Source of the DNA: Polaromonas sp. AET17H-212
Lineage (GTDB): Bacteria; Pseudomonadota; Gammaproteobacteria; Burkholderiales; Burkholderiaceae_C
DNA: 64,000 nucleotides
Reading direction: 5' to 3'
Assembly: GCF_002379085.1 (NCBI RefSeq)
Contig: NZ_NBZW01000013.1
Span: 1 to 64,000 of the forward strand
Positions 57,610 through 64,000 of the stretch are shown here, piece by piece. How positions within the stretch are numbered: position 1 is the first letter of the stretch; the number at the start of each line of letters is the position of its first letter. The position numbers and the translations under genes were made by a program. The notes under the pieces were generated by a model. It made no database searches and had not been told where the DNA came from. It worked only from the letters and a program-made list of their open reading frames with translations.

Positions 57610-59577
57610 TCAGCTATTTTTCAGCAGGCCGGACAATTCCTCGTAACGCTGCCTGGCGGCCGGGTCGGCCAGGACCCGGGGCAGCAAATCGACCATTTCC
57701 TGCTGGCGTTTGAGCTTGAGGAGCTGGTCCAGGATGGCGCGGACCTCGTTCCAGTCGCACTCGATGCCCTCGTGGAGCTGGGCGATCTGGTCCACCGCGT
57801 ATTTTTCCTGGGGATGTTCGCGCAGCCCCTCGCGCAGGGCCGCCCAGGGCTGCGGCCCGTGTTCGTGCAGCTGGCTTTCCAGCCAGACGAACAGCGGCCC
57901 GTGCGGGGCCGGCAGTTCCGACAACAGCACGTGTTCTTCCCCGCTGAGCTTGTCCCAGCTTTGCGGGTCGGTCAGCATCAGCCGCAGCACCCGGTCTTCC
58001 CGGCCGGCCGGCAGCACCCGCCCGGCGATGCGCCGCGGCGGGCGGCTGGCGCCGGGCTTGGCGCCGAAGCTGCGGCCGCCGGACCCGCCCGCCGCGGTCG
58101 GGGCGGGCAGCGACGCGGCGTACGCGCCTTCATCGTGCAGGTCGGCAAAGTTGCCGGAAAATTCCTCGAAATGCGGAACCGCGTCGGCGTATTCTGGCTG
58201 TTTTGGCCGCTGGCCCTTGCCCGGTGGACGCGAGTTGCTACTGTTTTTATAGTGCGGCGCGGCCGGCTGCCAGATCTGCAGCAGTTCGCGGCTGTCGATC
58301 AGCACGGTGTCGGCGATCTCGGCGAGCAACTGGTGCTTGAGCGTGCCGTCGGGCAACAGGCTCCACAGCGGGCGCGCATTGCTGGCCATGTGCGCGCGGC
58401 CTTCGGCGGTGTCCAGGTCGCAGCCTTCGCCGGCGGCGTCGAGCATGAATTTGCTCAGCGGCACGGCCTTGGCGACATAGGCGGCAAACCCTTCCTGGCC
58501 GTGTTCGCGGATGTAGCTGTCGGGGTCGTGTTCGGCCGGCAGGAACAGGAACTTGACGGTGCGCACGTCGGTGGCAAAGGGCAGGGCGGCGTCCAGCGCC
58601 TTGCGCGCGGCGCGCCGGCCGGCACTGTCACCGTCAAAGCTGAAGACCACCGCATCGGTGAAGCGGAACAGCTTTTGCACATGGTCGGCGGTGCAGGCCG
58701 TGCCCAGGGTGGCCACCGCGTTGGCAAAACCCAGCTGGGCCAGCGCCACCACGTCCATGTAGCCTTCGGTGACCAGCGCGTAGCCGTGTTCGCGCAGGGC
58801 GGTGCGCGCCTCGAACAGGCCGTAGAGCTCGCGCCCCTTGCTGAACACCGGGGTTTCCGGGGAGTTCAGGTACTTGGGTTTTTCGTCGCCCAGCACGCGC
58901 CCGCCGAAACCGATGCATTCGCCCTTGACGTTGCGGATCGGGAACATGATGCGGTCACGGAAGCGGTCGTAACGCTTGGCTTCGCCCTGCGCGTTTTCCT
59001 CCCCCGGCTCGCCGGTGATGACCAGGCCGCTTTCGACCAGCAGCGGGTCGTTGTAGTCGGGGAACACGCTGGCCAGCGCGCGCCAGCCTTCGGGCGCGTA
59101 ACCGAGGCCGAAGGTTTTGGCGATTTCGCCCGACAGGCCGCGGCCCTTGAGGTAGTCGATGGCACGCGGCGCGTTGCGCAGGTGCTTGATGTAGGCGATG
59201 CCGGCTTTTTCGAGCACGCTGGTCAAGGTGGCCTGCTGCTCGCGCGCCTGGGCGGCGCGGGCGCGCTCCTGCGGCGAGACGTCGTCCTCGGGCACCTGCA
59301 GGCCGTACTGCTGGGCCAAGTCTTTCACGGCCTCGACAAAGGTCATGCCGCCGTGTTCCATCAAAAAGCTGATGGCGTTGCCGTTTTTGCCGCAGCCGAA
59401 GCAGTGGTAGAACTGCTTGGACGGGCTGACGCTGAAAGAGGGCGATTTTTCGCCGTGGAAGGGGCACAGCCCCATGAAATTGGCGCCGCCCTTTTTGAGC
59501 TGCACGTAGCGCCCGACGATGTCCACCACGTCGGCGCGCGCCAGCAGTTCCTGGATGAATGATTGGGGAATGGCCAC
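57610..59577 (-). CDS. dnaG: DNA primase
   Basis: A 655-residue primase. The CHC2 zinc finger uses C38, H41, C59 and C62 (LCPFHGEKS ... CFGCGKNG). The TOPRIM core includes VTEGYMDVVALAQLG and FDGDSAGRRAARKALD; the DnaB-binding domain is C-terminal. GTG 59577 is taken as start since it gives the standard MAIPQSFIQELLAR opening and GGAGG lies 12 bases upstream. The open frame continues far upstream, but that part is antisense to the acyl-CoA synthetase. dnaG-rpoD is the conserved macromolecular synthesis pair; rpsU is not seen here. Confidence 0.96.
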   Translation of the reverse strand: MAIPQSFIQELLARADVVDIVGRYVQLKKGGANFMGLCPFHGEKSPSFSVSPSKQFYHCFGCGKNGNAISFLMEHGGMTFVEAVKDLAQQYGLQVPEDDVSPQERARAAQAREQQATLTSVLEKAGIAYIKHLRNAPRAIDYLKGRGLSGEIAKTFGLGYAPEGWRALASVFPDYNDPLLVESGLVITGEPGEENAQGEAKRYDRFRDRIMFPIRNVKGECIGFGGRVLGDEKPKYLNSPETPVFSKGRELYGLFEARTALREHGYALVTEGYMDVVALAQLGFANAVATLGTACTADHVQKLFRFTDAVVFSFDGDSAGRRAARKALDAALPFATDVRTVKFLFLPAEHDPDSYIREHGQEGFAAYVAKAVPLSKFMLDAAGEGCDLDTAEGRAHMASNARPLWSLLPDGTLKHQLLAEIADTVLIDSRELLQIWQPAAPHYKNSSNSRPPGKGQRPKQPEYADAVPHFEEFSGNFADLHDEGAYAASLPAPTAAGGSGGRSFGAKPGASRPPRRIAGRVLPAGREDRVLRLMLTDPQSWDKLSGEEHVLLSELPAPHGPLFVWLESQLHEHGPQPWAALREGLREHPQEKYAVDQIAQLHEGIECDWNEVRAILDQLLKLKRQQEMVDLLPRVLADPAARQRYEELSGLLKNS

Positions 59578-59748
59578 GGCTGTATTGTGCCTCCAGCGCC
59601 GGATTTTCCCCGAAACCGCCCGGAGCCAACCGGCCGTCCGGCCGCCCGCGCCGCACCGGGCCGCGGCCCCGGTCTGAGGCGGGTCAAGGCCGGGCGCCGG
59701 GCTGCGGCTACCATGGCGCACAGACCGCCCAACCCCGAGGAGACTTTG

Positions 59749-61395
59749 ATGCCCCGCATTTTTGACCAGGACCTGCCCCGCAACGAGGCGAATTACGCCG
59801 CGCTGTCGCCGCTGGCCTTTATTGAGCGCACCGCCGAGGTCTACCCGGACCGGCTGGCGGTGGTGCATGGCGGCCTGCGCCGCAGCTGGGCCGAGGTCTT
59901 CACGCGCTGCCGGCAACTGGCCAGTGCGCTGCAGCGGCACGGCATAGTCAAGGGCGATACGGTGGCCGTGATGCTGCCCAACACCCCGCCCATGGTCGAG
60001 GCGCACTTCGGCATTCCGGTGACCGGGGCGGTGCTCAATGCGCTGAACACCCGGCTCGACCCCGAAACCATTGCCTTCATGCTGGACCACGGCGAGGCCA
60101 GGGTGGTCATCGTCGATCCCGAGTTTGCCGGCGTCATGAAAAAGGCGCTGGCCCTGCGCCAATCGAGTGCGCCGCTGCTGGTCATCGACGTGGAAGACGC
60201 GCTGTACACCGGGCCGGTCGAGCACATCGGCAGCATCCGTTACGACGAGTTCCTGGCCAGCGGCGACGGCGCTTTTGCCTGGCGCCAGCCCGACGACGAA
60301 TGGGACGCGATTGCACTGAACTACACCAGCGGCACCACCGGCAACCCCAAGGGCGTGGTTTACCACCACCGCGGCGCGGCGCTTAACGCGGTGTCCAACA
60401 TCCTCGAGTGGGACATGCCCAAACACGCGGTCTACCTGTGGACGCTGCCGATGTTTCACTGCAACGGCTGGTGTTTCCCCTGGACGGTGGCGGCGCGTGC
60501 CGGCGTCAACGTCTGCCTGCGCCGGGTCGAGCCGCAGGCGATTTTCGACGCGATCCGCCAGCACGGCGTGACCCACTACTGCGGCGCGCCCATCGTGCAC
60601 GGCCTGCTGGTCAACTCGCCGGCCAGCATGAAGCAGGGCCTGCCGCGCGGCGTGAAAGCCATGGTGGCCGGCGCGGCACCGCCGGCCTCCATGATCGAGG
60701 GCATGGAGGCGCTGGGGTTTGACCTGACCCATGTCTATGGCCTGACCGAGGTGTACGGCCCGGCCACGGTGTGCGCCGCGCAGGACGGCTGGGAAAAGCT
60801 CGACATCGGCGAGCGCGCCCGCCTCAACGCGCGCCAGGGCGTGCGTTATCACCTGGAGCGCGATGTGCGCGTGCTCGATGCGCAGACCCTGCAGCCGGTG
60901 CCGCAAGACGGCGAGACCATGGGCGAGATCATGTTCCGGGGCAACATCGCGATGAAGGGCTATCTGAAAAATCCCAAAGCGACCGAAGAAGCTTTTGCCG
61001 GCGGCTGGTTCCACAGCGGCGACCTGGCGGTGATGTACCCCGACGGCTACATCAAGATCAAGGACCGCAGTAAGGACGTGATCATCTCCGGCGGCGAAAA
61101 CATCTCCTCGATCGAGGTCGAAGACGTGCTTTACCGCCACCCCGACGTGCTGGCCGCTGCCGTGGTGGCCAAGCCTGACGAACGCTGGGGCGAAACCCCG
61201 TGCGCCTTTGTCGAGCTCAAGGCCGGCGCGACGGCGACCAAGGAGGACATCGTGGCGCACTGCAAGAAACACCTGGCCGGCTTCAAGGTGCCGCGCGCGG
61301 TGGTGTTTGGCGAGCTGCCCAAGACCAGCACCGGCAAGATCCAGAAGTTCGAGCTGCGCAAGCTGGCCGGTTCGGTGGCGGCGATCGATGTGTGA
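59749..61395 (+). CDS. acyl-CoA synthetase (AMP-forming), DmdB/medium-chain type
   Basis: A 548-residue ligase. The ATP-binding TSGTTGNPKGVVYHHRGA is near residue 185, then VYGLTEVYGPATVC, FHSGDLAVMYPDGYIKIKDR, SGGENISSIEVEDVLYRHPD and the catalytic-lysine motif TSTGKIQKFELR. ATG 59749 has GAGGAG upstream. The AGAAPPASM and WTLPMFHCNGWCFPW stretches are like those of medium-chain and methylmercaptopropionate-CoA ligases (DmdB). It is divergent from dnaG and probably a fatty or sulfur-containing acid activator. Confidence 0.88.
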   Translation: MPRIFDQDLPRNEANYAALSPLAFIERTAEVYPDRLAVVHGGLRRSWAEVFTRCRQLASALQRHGIVKGDTVAVMLPNTPPMVEAHFGIPVTGAVLNALNTRLDPETIAFMLDHGEARVVIVDPEFAGVMKKALALRQSSAPLLVIDVEDALYTGPVEHIGSIRYDEFLASGDGAFAWRQPDDEWDAIALNYTSGTTGNPKGVVYHHRGAALNAVSNILEWDMPKHAVYLWTLPMFHCNGWCFPWTVAARAGVNVCLRRVEPQAIFDAIRQHGVTHYCGAPIVHGLLVNSPASMKQGLPRGVKAMVAGAAPPASMIEGMEALGFDLTHVYGLTEVYGPATVCAAQDGWEKLDIGERARLNARQGVRYHLERDVRVLDAQTLQPVPQDGETMGEIMFRGNIAMKGYLKNPKATEEAFAGGWFHSGDLAVMYPDGYIKIKDRSKDVIISGGENISSIEVEDVLYRHPDVLAAAVVAKPDERWGETPCAFVELKAGATATKEDIVAHCKKHLAGFKVPRAVVFGELPKTSTGKIQKFELRKLAGSVAAIDV

Positions 61396-61407
61396 TGCGA
61401 TGCTGGA

Positions 61408-61470
61408 TTGCTATCGAAAAGTAGCATCTTGCGCGCGTCCGGCAAGGGTTTGAGGCGTATTTGATGTTGA
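61408..61470 (+). repeat. interspersed repeat family, copy 9
   Basis: GCTATCGAAAAGTAGC hairpin, then ATCTTGCGCGCGTCCGGCAA, GGGTTTGAGGCGTATTTGAT. The hairpin loop has changed but the arms still pair (with one G-T). It lies 12 bases after the ligase stop. Confidence 0.8.
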
Positions 61471-61483
61471 ACAGGCCGCTGCC

Positions 61484-62395
61484 ATGACCCCCGGACCCCA
61501 GGCCGCCTATGTGATCCGGCACCCCGGCGCCTTTGCGTTGCGCGTGTTGCTGGGCTTTCGCGCCAACCAGGGCCTGCTGCTCGCGGGGGCGGTGGCTTAT
61601 TACGCCTTGCTGTCGATTGTTCCGCTGCTGATCCTGATGGCGATTGCGCTGTCGCATGTGATCGACCAGGCCGCCTTGCTCGAGGCGCTGGGCCGCTACA
61701 TCGGCTGGCTGGCGCCGGGCCAGACCGACTTCATCGTGGGCGAGCTGGAAAACTTTCTCGCCCATCGCGAGCTCATGGGCTGGGTGCTGCTGGCCACCAT
61801 GCTGTTTTTCAGCTCGCTGGCCTTCACGGTGCTGGAAAACGCGATGTCGGTGATTTTCCTGCACCGCGTGGCGATACGCCGCCGCCATTTCCTGGTGTCT
61901 GCGCTGCTGCCTTACGCCTACATCCTGTGCCTGGGCGTGGGCCTGCTGCTGGTGACGCTGGTCTCCGGCAGCTTCCAGGCCCTGGGCGACCAGAGCCTGG
62001 AGTTTCTGGGCTACAGCTGGTCGCTCAGCGGTTTCTCGGGCGTGTTGCTCTACCTGCTGGGCCTGGCCGGCGAGATTTTTGTGCTGACCTCGGTCTACAT
62101 GGTGATGCCGGTCGGCAAGCTCTCGCTGCGCCACGCGCTGCTGGGCGGCATCACGGCGGCGCTGCTGTGGGAAGTGACACGCCATCTGCTGGTCTGGTAC
62201 TTCGACACGCTGTCGCAGGTCGGCCTGGTGTACGGCTCGCTGACCACGGCCATCATTGTCCTGCTGAGCCTGGAACTGGCCGCCACGCTGCTGCTGCTGG
62301 GCGCGCAGGTGATTTCGGAATACGAACGCATAGGCACCGGCAAGCAGGACGCGCCGGCCGAGCCGATGCGGACCAGCGCGCTACCAAAAAAATAG
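61484..62395 (+). CDS. YihY/BrkB-family inner-membrane protein
   Basis: A 303-residue protein with about six membrane segments. LLAGAVAYYALLSIVPLLIL is the family's N-terminal helix, and MPVGKLSLRHALLGGITAAL is the conserved loop before helix five. Members were once thought to be ribonuclease BN; the actual function is unknown, possibly transport or envelope. It starts 13 bases after a repeat copy, and its own stop codon lies inside the next copy. Confidence 0.88.
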   Translation: MTPGPQAAYVIRHPGAFALRVLLGFRANQGLLLAGAVAYYALLSIVPLLILMAIALSHVIDQAALLEALGRYIGWLAPGQTDFIVGELENFLAHRELMGWVLLATMLFFSSLAFTVLENAMSVIFLHRVAIRRRHFLVSALLPYAYILCLGVGLLLVTLVSGSFQALGDQSLEFLGYSWSLSGFSGVLLYLLGLAGEIFVLTSVYMVMPVGKLSLRHALLGGITAALLWEVTRHLLVWYFDTLSQVGLVYGSLTTAIIVLLSLELAATLLLLGAQVISEYERIGTGKQDAPAEPMRTSALPKK

Positions 62396-62440
62396 CTCCT
62401 TGCGCCCGCCAGACAAGGGCTGCAGCCACTTTTTTTGTAC
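62384..62440 (+). repeat. interspersed repeat family, copy 10 (overlaps a gene end)
   Basis: ACCAAAAAAATAGCTCCTTG, then GCCAGACAAGGGCTGCAGCC and ACTTTTTTTGTAC. The TAG stop of the YihY-family gene is the TAG of the repeat's ATAGCT core, so the repeat supplies the last codons. The left hairpin arm has been lost. Confidence 0.75.
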
Positions 62441-64000
62441 TCAGTCGCCCATCACCACGCCTTCGCGGCGCGGGTCGGCGCCACCCAGCCACAGCTGCTT
62501 GCCGTGTGCCTGGCCCCGGGTTATTGCCTGCAGGCCGCTGGTCATGGCCATCTCGCGCACTTCATGGCCGCGGGCTTTCAGCGCCTCGACGGTGGCCGGT
62601 GCAAAGCGTTTTTCTTCCAGCAGGGTCGGACCGTTGAGCGAGCCGAAGTTGGGCAGGTTGATGGCCTGCTGCGGCATCAGGCCCCAGTTCAGCACGCCGT
62701 ACAGGGTTTTGGCGGTGTAGTGGATGATCAGCGCGCCGCCCGGGCTGCCGCCGCTCATCACCAGCTGGCCGGTGGCTTTGTCGAACACCAGGGTGGGCGC
62801 CATCGACGAGCGCGGCCGTTTGCCCGGCTGCACGCGGTTGGCCACCGGGGCGCCGCTGGCATCCGTGGGGGCGAAGCTGAAGTCGGTCAGCTCGTTGTTC
62901 AGCAGGAAACCCTTGACCATCTGGCGCGCGCCAAAGGCGTCTTCGATCGTGGTGGTCATCGCAATCGCGTTGCCATAGGCATCAACGATGCTGATGTGCG
63001 AGGTGCCGTATTCGGGCTGCTCGGGCATGGGCGCGTAGGCGCTTCTCACGCCGCCAGGCGTGCCGGGTTTGGCCACCTTCATGCTTTGCCCGCCGGGCTG
63101 CGCGGCGATCAGCTTGGCGCGTTCGGCCAGGTAGGCCGGGTCCAGCAGGCTCATCCAGTTGCCGCCCGGCGCTTGCACGAAGTCGGGGTCACCCAGGTAT
63201 TGCGCGCGGTCGGCAAAGGCCAGGCGCGCGGCCTCGGTGTACAGGTGCAGCCAGTCGGCCGACGGGGCCGCACCTGTCGTGCCGGGCGTGCCGCCCAGGC
63301 CGGTGTCCAGGGCCAGCGTCGCGGCAGGCGTGTGGTTGAGGATGCCGAGGATCTGCCCGACCGCAATCGCGCCCGAGCTGGGCGGCGGCATGCCGCAGAT
63401 GCGGTAGTCGCGCGCCTGCGCCCGGTAGTCGTGACAGATCGGCTCGCGTTTTTTGGCCTGGTAGCCGGCCAGATCGGCCAGGCTCAGCTTGCCGGGGTTG
63501 GTCGGGTGGCCCTGCACCTTGGTCACGATGGCCTGGGCAACGTCGCCCTCGAGCAAGGCCCTGGAGCCGCCGGCGGCGATCTTTCTCAAAACATCGGCCA
63601 GCGGCTGGTTGCGCAGCAGGCTGCCGGCGGCCAGCGGCTCGCCGTTGGGCTGGTAAAAGTAGGCGGCGGCCACCGGGTCTTTTTTCAGGTGTTGCTCGGT
63701 TTTCAGCAGGGTGGCCAGGCGCGCGCTGACCTTGAAGCCGCCCTCGGCCAGCGTGATGGCCGGCACAAACAGCTGCGCCCAGGGCAGCTTGCCGTGCTGC
63801 TTGTGGGCCATCTCCAGCATGCGCACCGTGCCCGGCACGCCGACCGACCGGCCGCCAACCACACCGTCGATGAAGGCCATGGGTTTGCCGTCGGCGCCGA
63901 CAAAAAGTTTTTCATCGGCGGCCGCCGGTGCGGTTTCGCGGCCGTCAAAAGCCTCGACCTGGCTGCCGCTGGCATGCAGCAAAAACGCGCCGCCGCCTAT
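62441..64000 (-). CDS. ggt: gamma-glutamyltransferase (5' part beyond the window)
   Basis: The frame is open to the window end; the visible 519 residues start GGGAFLLHASGSQVEAFDGR, which contains the DGRETAP substrate-arginine motif. The autocatalytic threonine is in TSHISIVDAYGNAIAMTTTI (cleavage before T), and SGGSPGGALIIHY is the C-terminal oxyanion region. It hydrolyses or transfers the gamma-glutamyl group of glutathione in the periplasm. The signal peptide and first residues lie outside. It is convergent with the YihY-family gene. Confidence 0.93.
   Translation of the reverse strand: MGGGAFLLHASGSQVEAFDGRETAPAAADEKLFVGADGKPMAFIDGVVGGRSVGVPGTVRMLEMAHKQHGKLPWAQLFVPAITLAEGGFKVSARLATLLKTEQHLKKDPVAAAYFYQPNGEPLAAGSLLRNQPLADVLRKIAAGGSRALLEGDVAQAIVTKVQGHPTNPGKLSLADLAGYQAKKREPICHDYRAQARDYRICGMPPPSSGAIAVGQILGILNHTPAATLALDTGLGGTPGTTGAAPSADWLHLYTEAARLAFADRAQYLGDPDFVQAPGGNWMSLLDPAYLAERAKLIAAQPGGQSMKVAKPGTPGGVRSAYAPMPEQPEYGTSHISIVDAYGNAIAMTTTIEDAFGARQMVKGFLLNNELTDFSFAPTDASGAPVANRVQPGKRPRSSMAPTLVFDKATGQLVMSGGSPGGALIIHYTAKTLYGVLNWGLMPQQAINLPNFGSLNGPTLLEEKRFAPATVEALKARGHEVREMAMTSGLQAITRGQAHGKQLWLGGADPRREGVVMGD

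Noticed and set aside
57439-59562. 707-residue + strand frame
   Set aside because: It is antisense to dnaG with no recognisable domain.
59578-61272. Very long minus-strand open frame that would extend DnaG by 565 residues
   Set aside because: The extension is antisense to a clear acyl-CoA synthetase gene and has no primase or other domain; DnaG starts normally at GTG 59577.

Overview
The window looks like a chromosomal segment of a betaproteobacterium of the order Burkholderiales, most likely a Comamonadaceae-type organism (Polaromonas, Variovorax or Rhodoferax-like). This is inferred from the high GC of the backbone, a dnaG-rpoD pair with a long Lys/Pro/Ala-rich sigma-70 N-terminus, five Bug/TctC-type solute receptors, a TRAP/uronate cluster, and a complete protocatechuate 4,5-cleavage (pmd) cluster. 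No 16S rRNA is present, so genus is not proven.

Layout. 1-2577: lower-GC accessory DNA with an IS66-type insertion sequence end, two AlpA-like regulators and two uncharacterised genes. It ends abruptly in the 3' half of a CAT-anticodon tRNA fused to the interior of an amidohydrolase gene, a probable integration junction. 2578-5803: truncated amidohydrolase, acyl-CoA synthetase, and a convergent 2-hydroxychromene-2-carboxylate-isomerase-like gene. 5828-18318: a hexuronate/aldarate catabolic cluster. It holds gudD, a GntR regulator, uronate dehydrogenase, an aldarolactone lactonase, TRAP dctPQM, garD, garL, garR and two Bug receptors; together they take glucuronate/galacturonate to glycerate and pyruvate. 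18406-22685: a divergent LysR with an HMG-CoA-lyase-like gene, a CoA-transferase and a Bug receptor. 22784-25115: a receptor-permease fusion of the betaine/choline ABC class and a GST. 25258-29611: a mosaic island with DUF2806, an ORF6N remnant, a MazG-like pyrophosphatase, a TlpA-like thioredoxin, and an overlapping HTH/nucleotidyltransferase pair resembling an AbiE-type toxin-antitoxin module. 29817-33031: vanA-vanB plus a MetE-like methyltransferase, with divergent vanR (33249). 34160-38786: a five-gene branched-chain-type ABC transporter. 38954-40888: Bug receptor and a 6-PGDH-like reductase. 40944-49831: LysR and the pmd/lig operon (4-oxalomesaconate hydratase, CHA aldolase, Bug, PDC hydrolase, PmdA, PmdB, PmdC, aldo-keto reductase). 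49970-54803: FAD oxidoreductase, a stray rpoD fragment, a CadC-like TPR regulator, a small lipoprotein, a cupin and a methyltransferase. 54875-59577: rpoD and dnaG. 59749-64000: acyl-CoA synthetase, YihY-family membrane protein, and a gamma-glutamyltransferase cut by the window end.

The genes form two linked plant-matter pathways. Vanillate is demethylated by VanAB to protocatechuate, which the pmd enzymes open and convert to pyruvate and oxaloacetate. Pectin-derived uronic acids are oxidised and dehydrated by the udh/gud/gar set. Each block has its own regulator and candidate operators visible between divergent genes.

The least explained items are: (i) a roughly 60-65 bp interspersed repeat present at least ten times, always in the same orientation and mostly just downstream of + strand genes; (ii) the HTH/nucleotidyltransferase pair preceded by three tandem palindromes; (iii) an internal 0.2 kb duplicate of rpoD about 4 kb from the real gene; (iv) the tRNA-fragment junction; and (v) a signal-less ModA-like protein inside the pmd operon.
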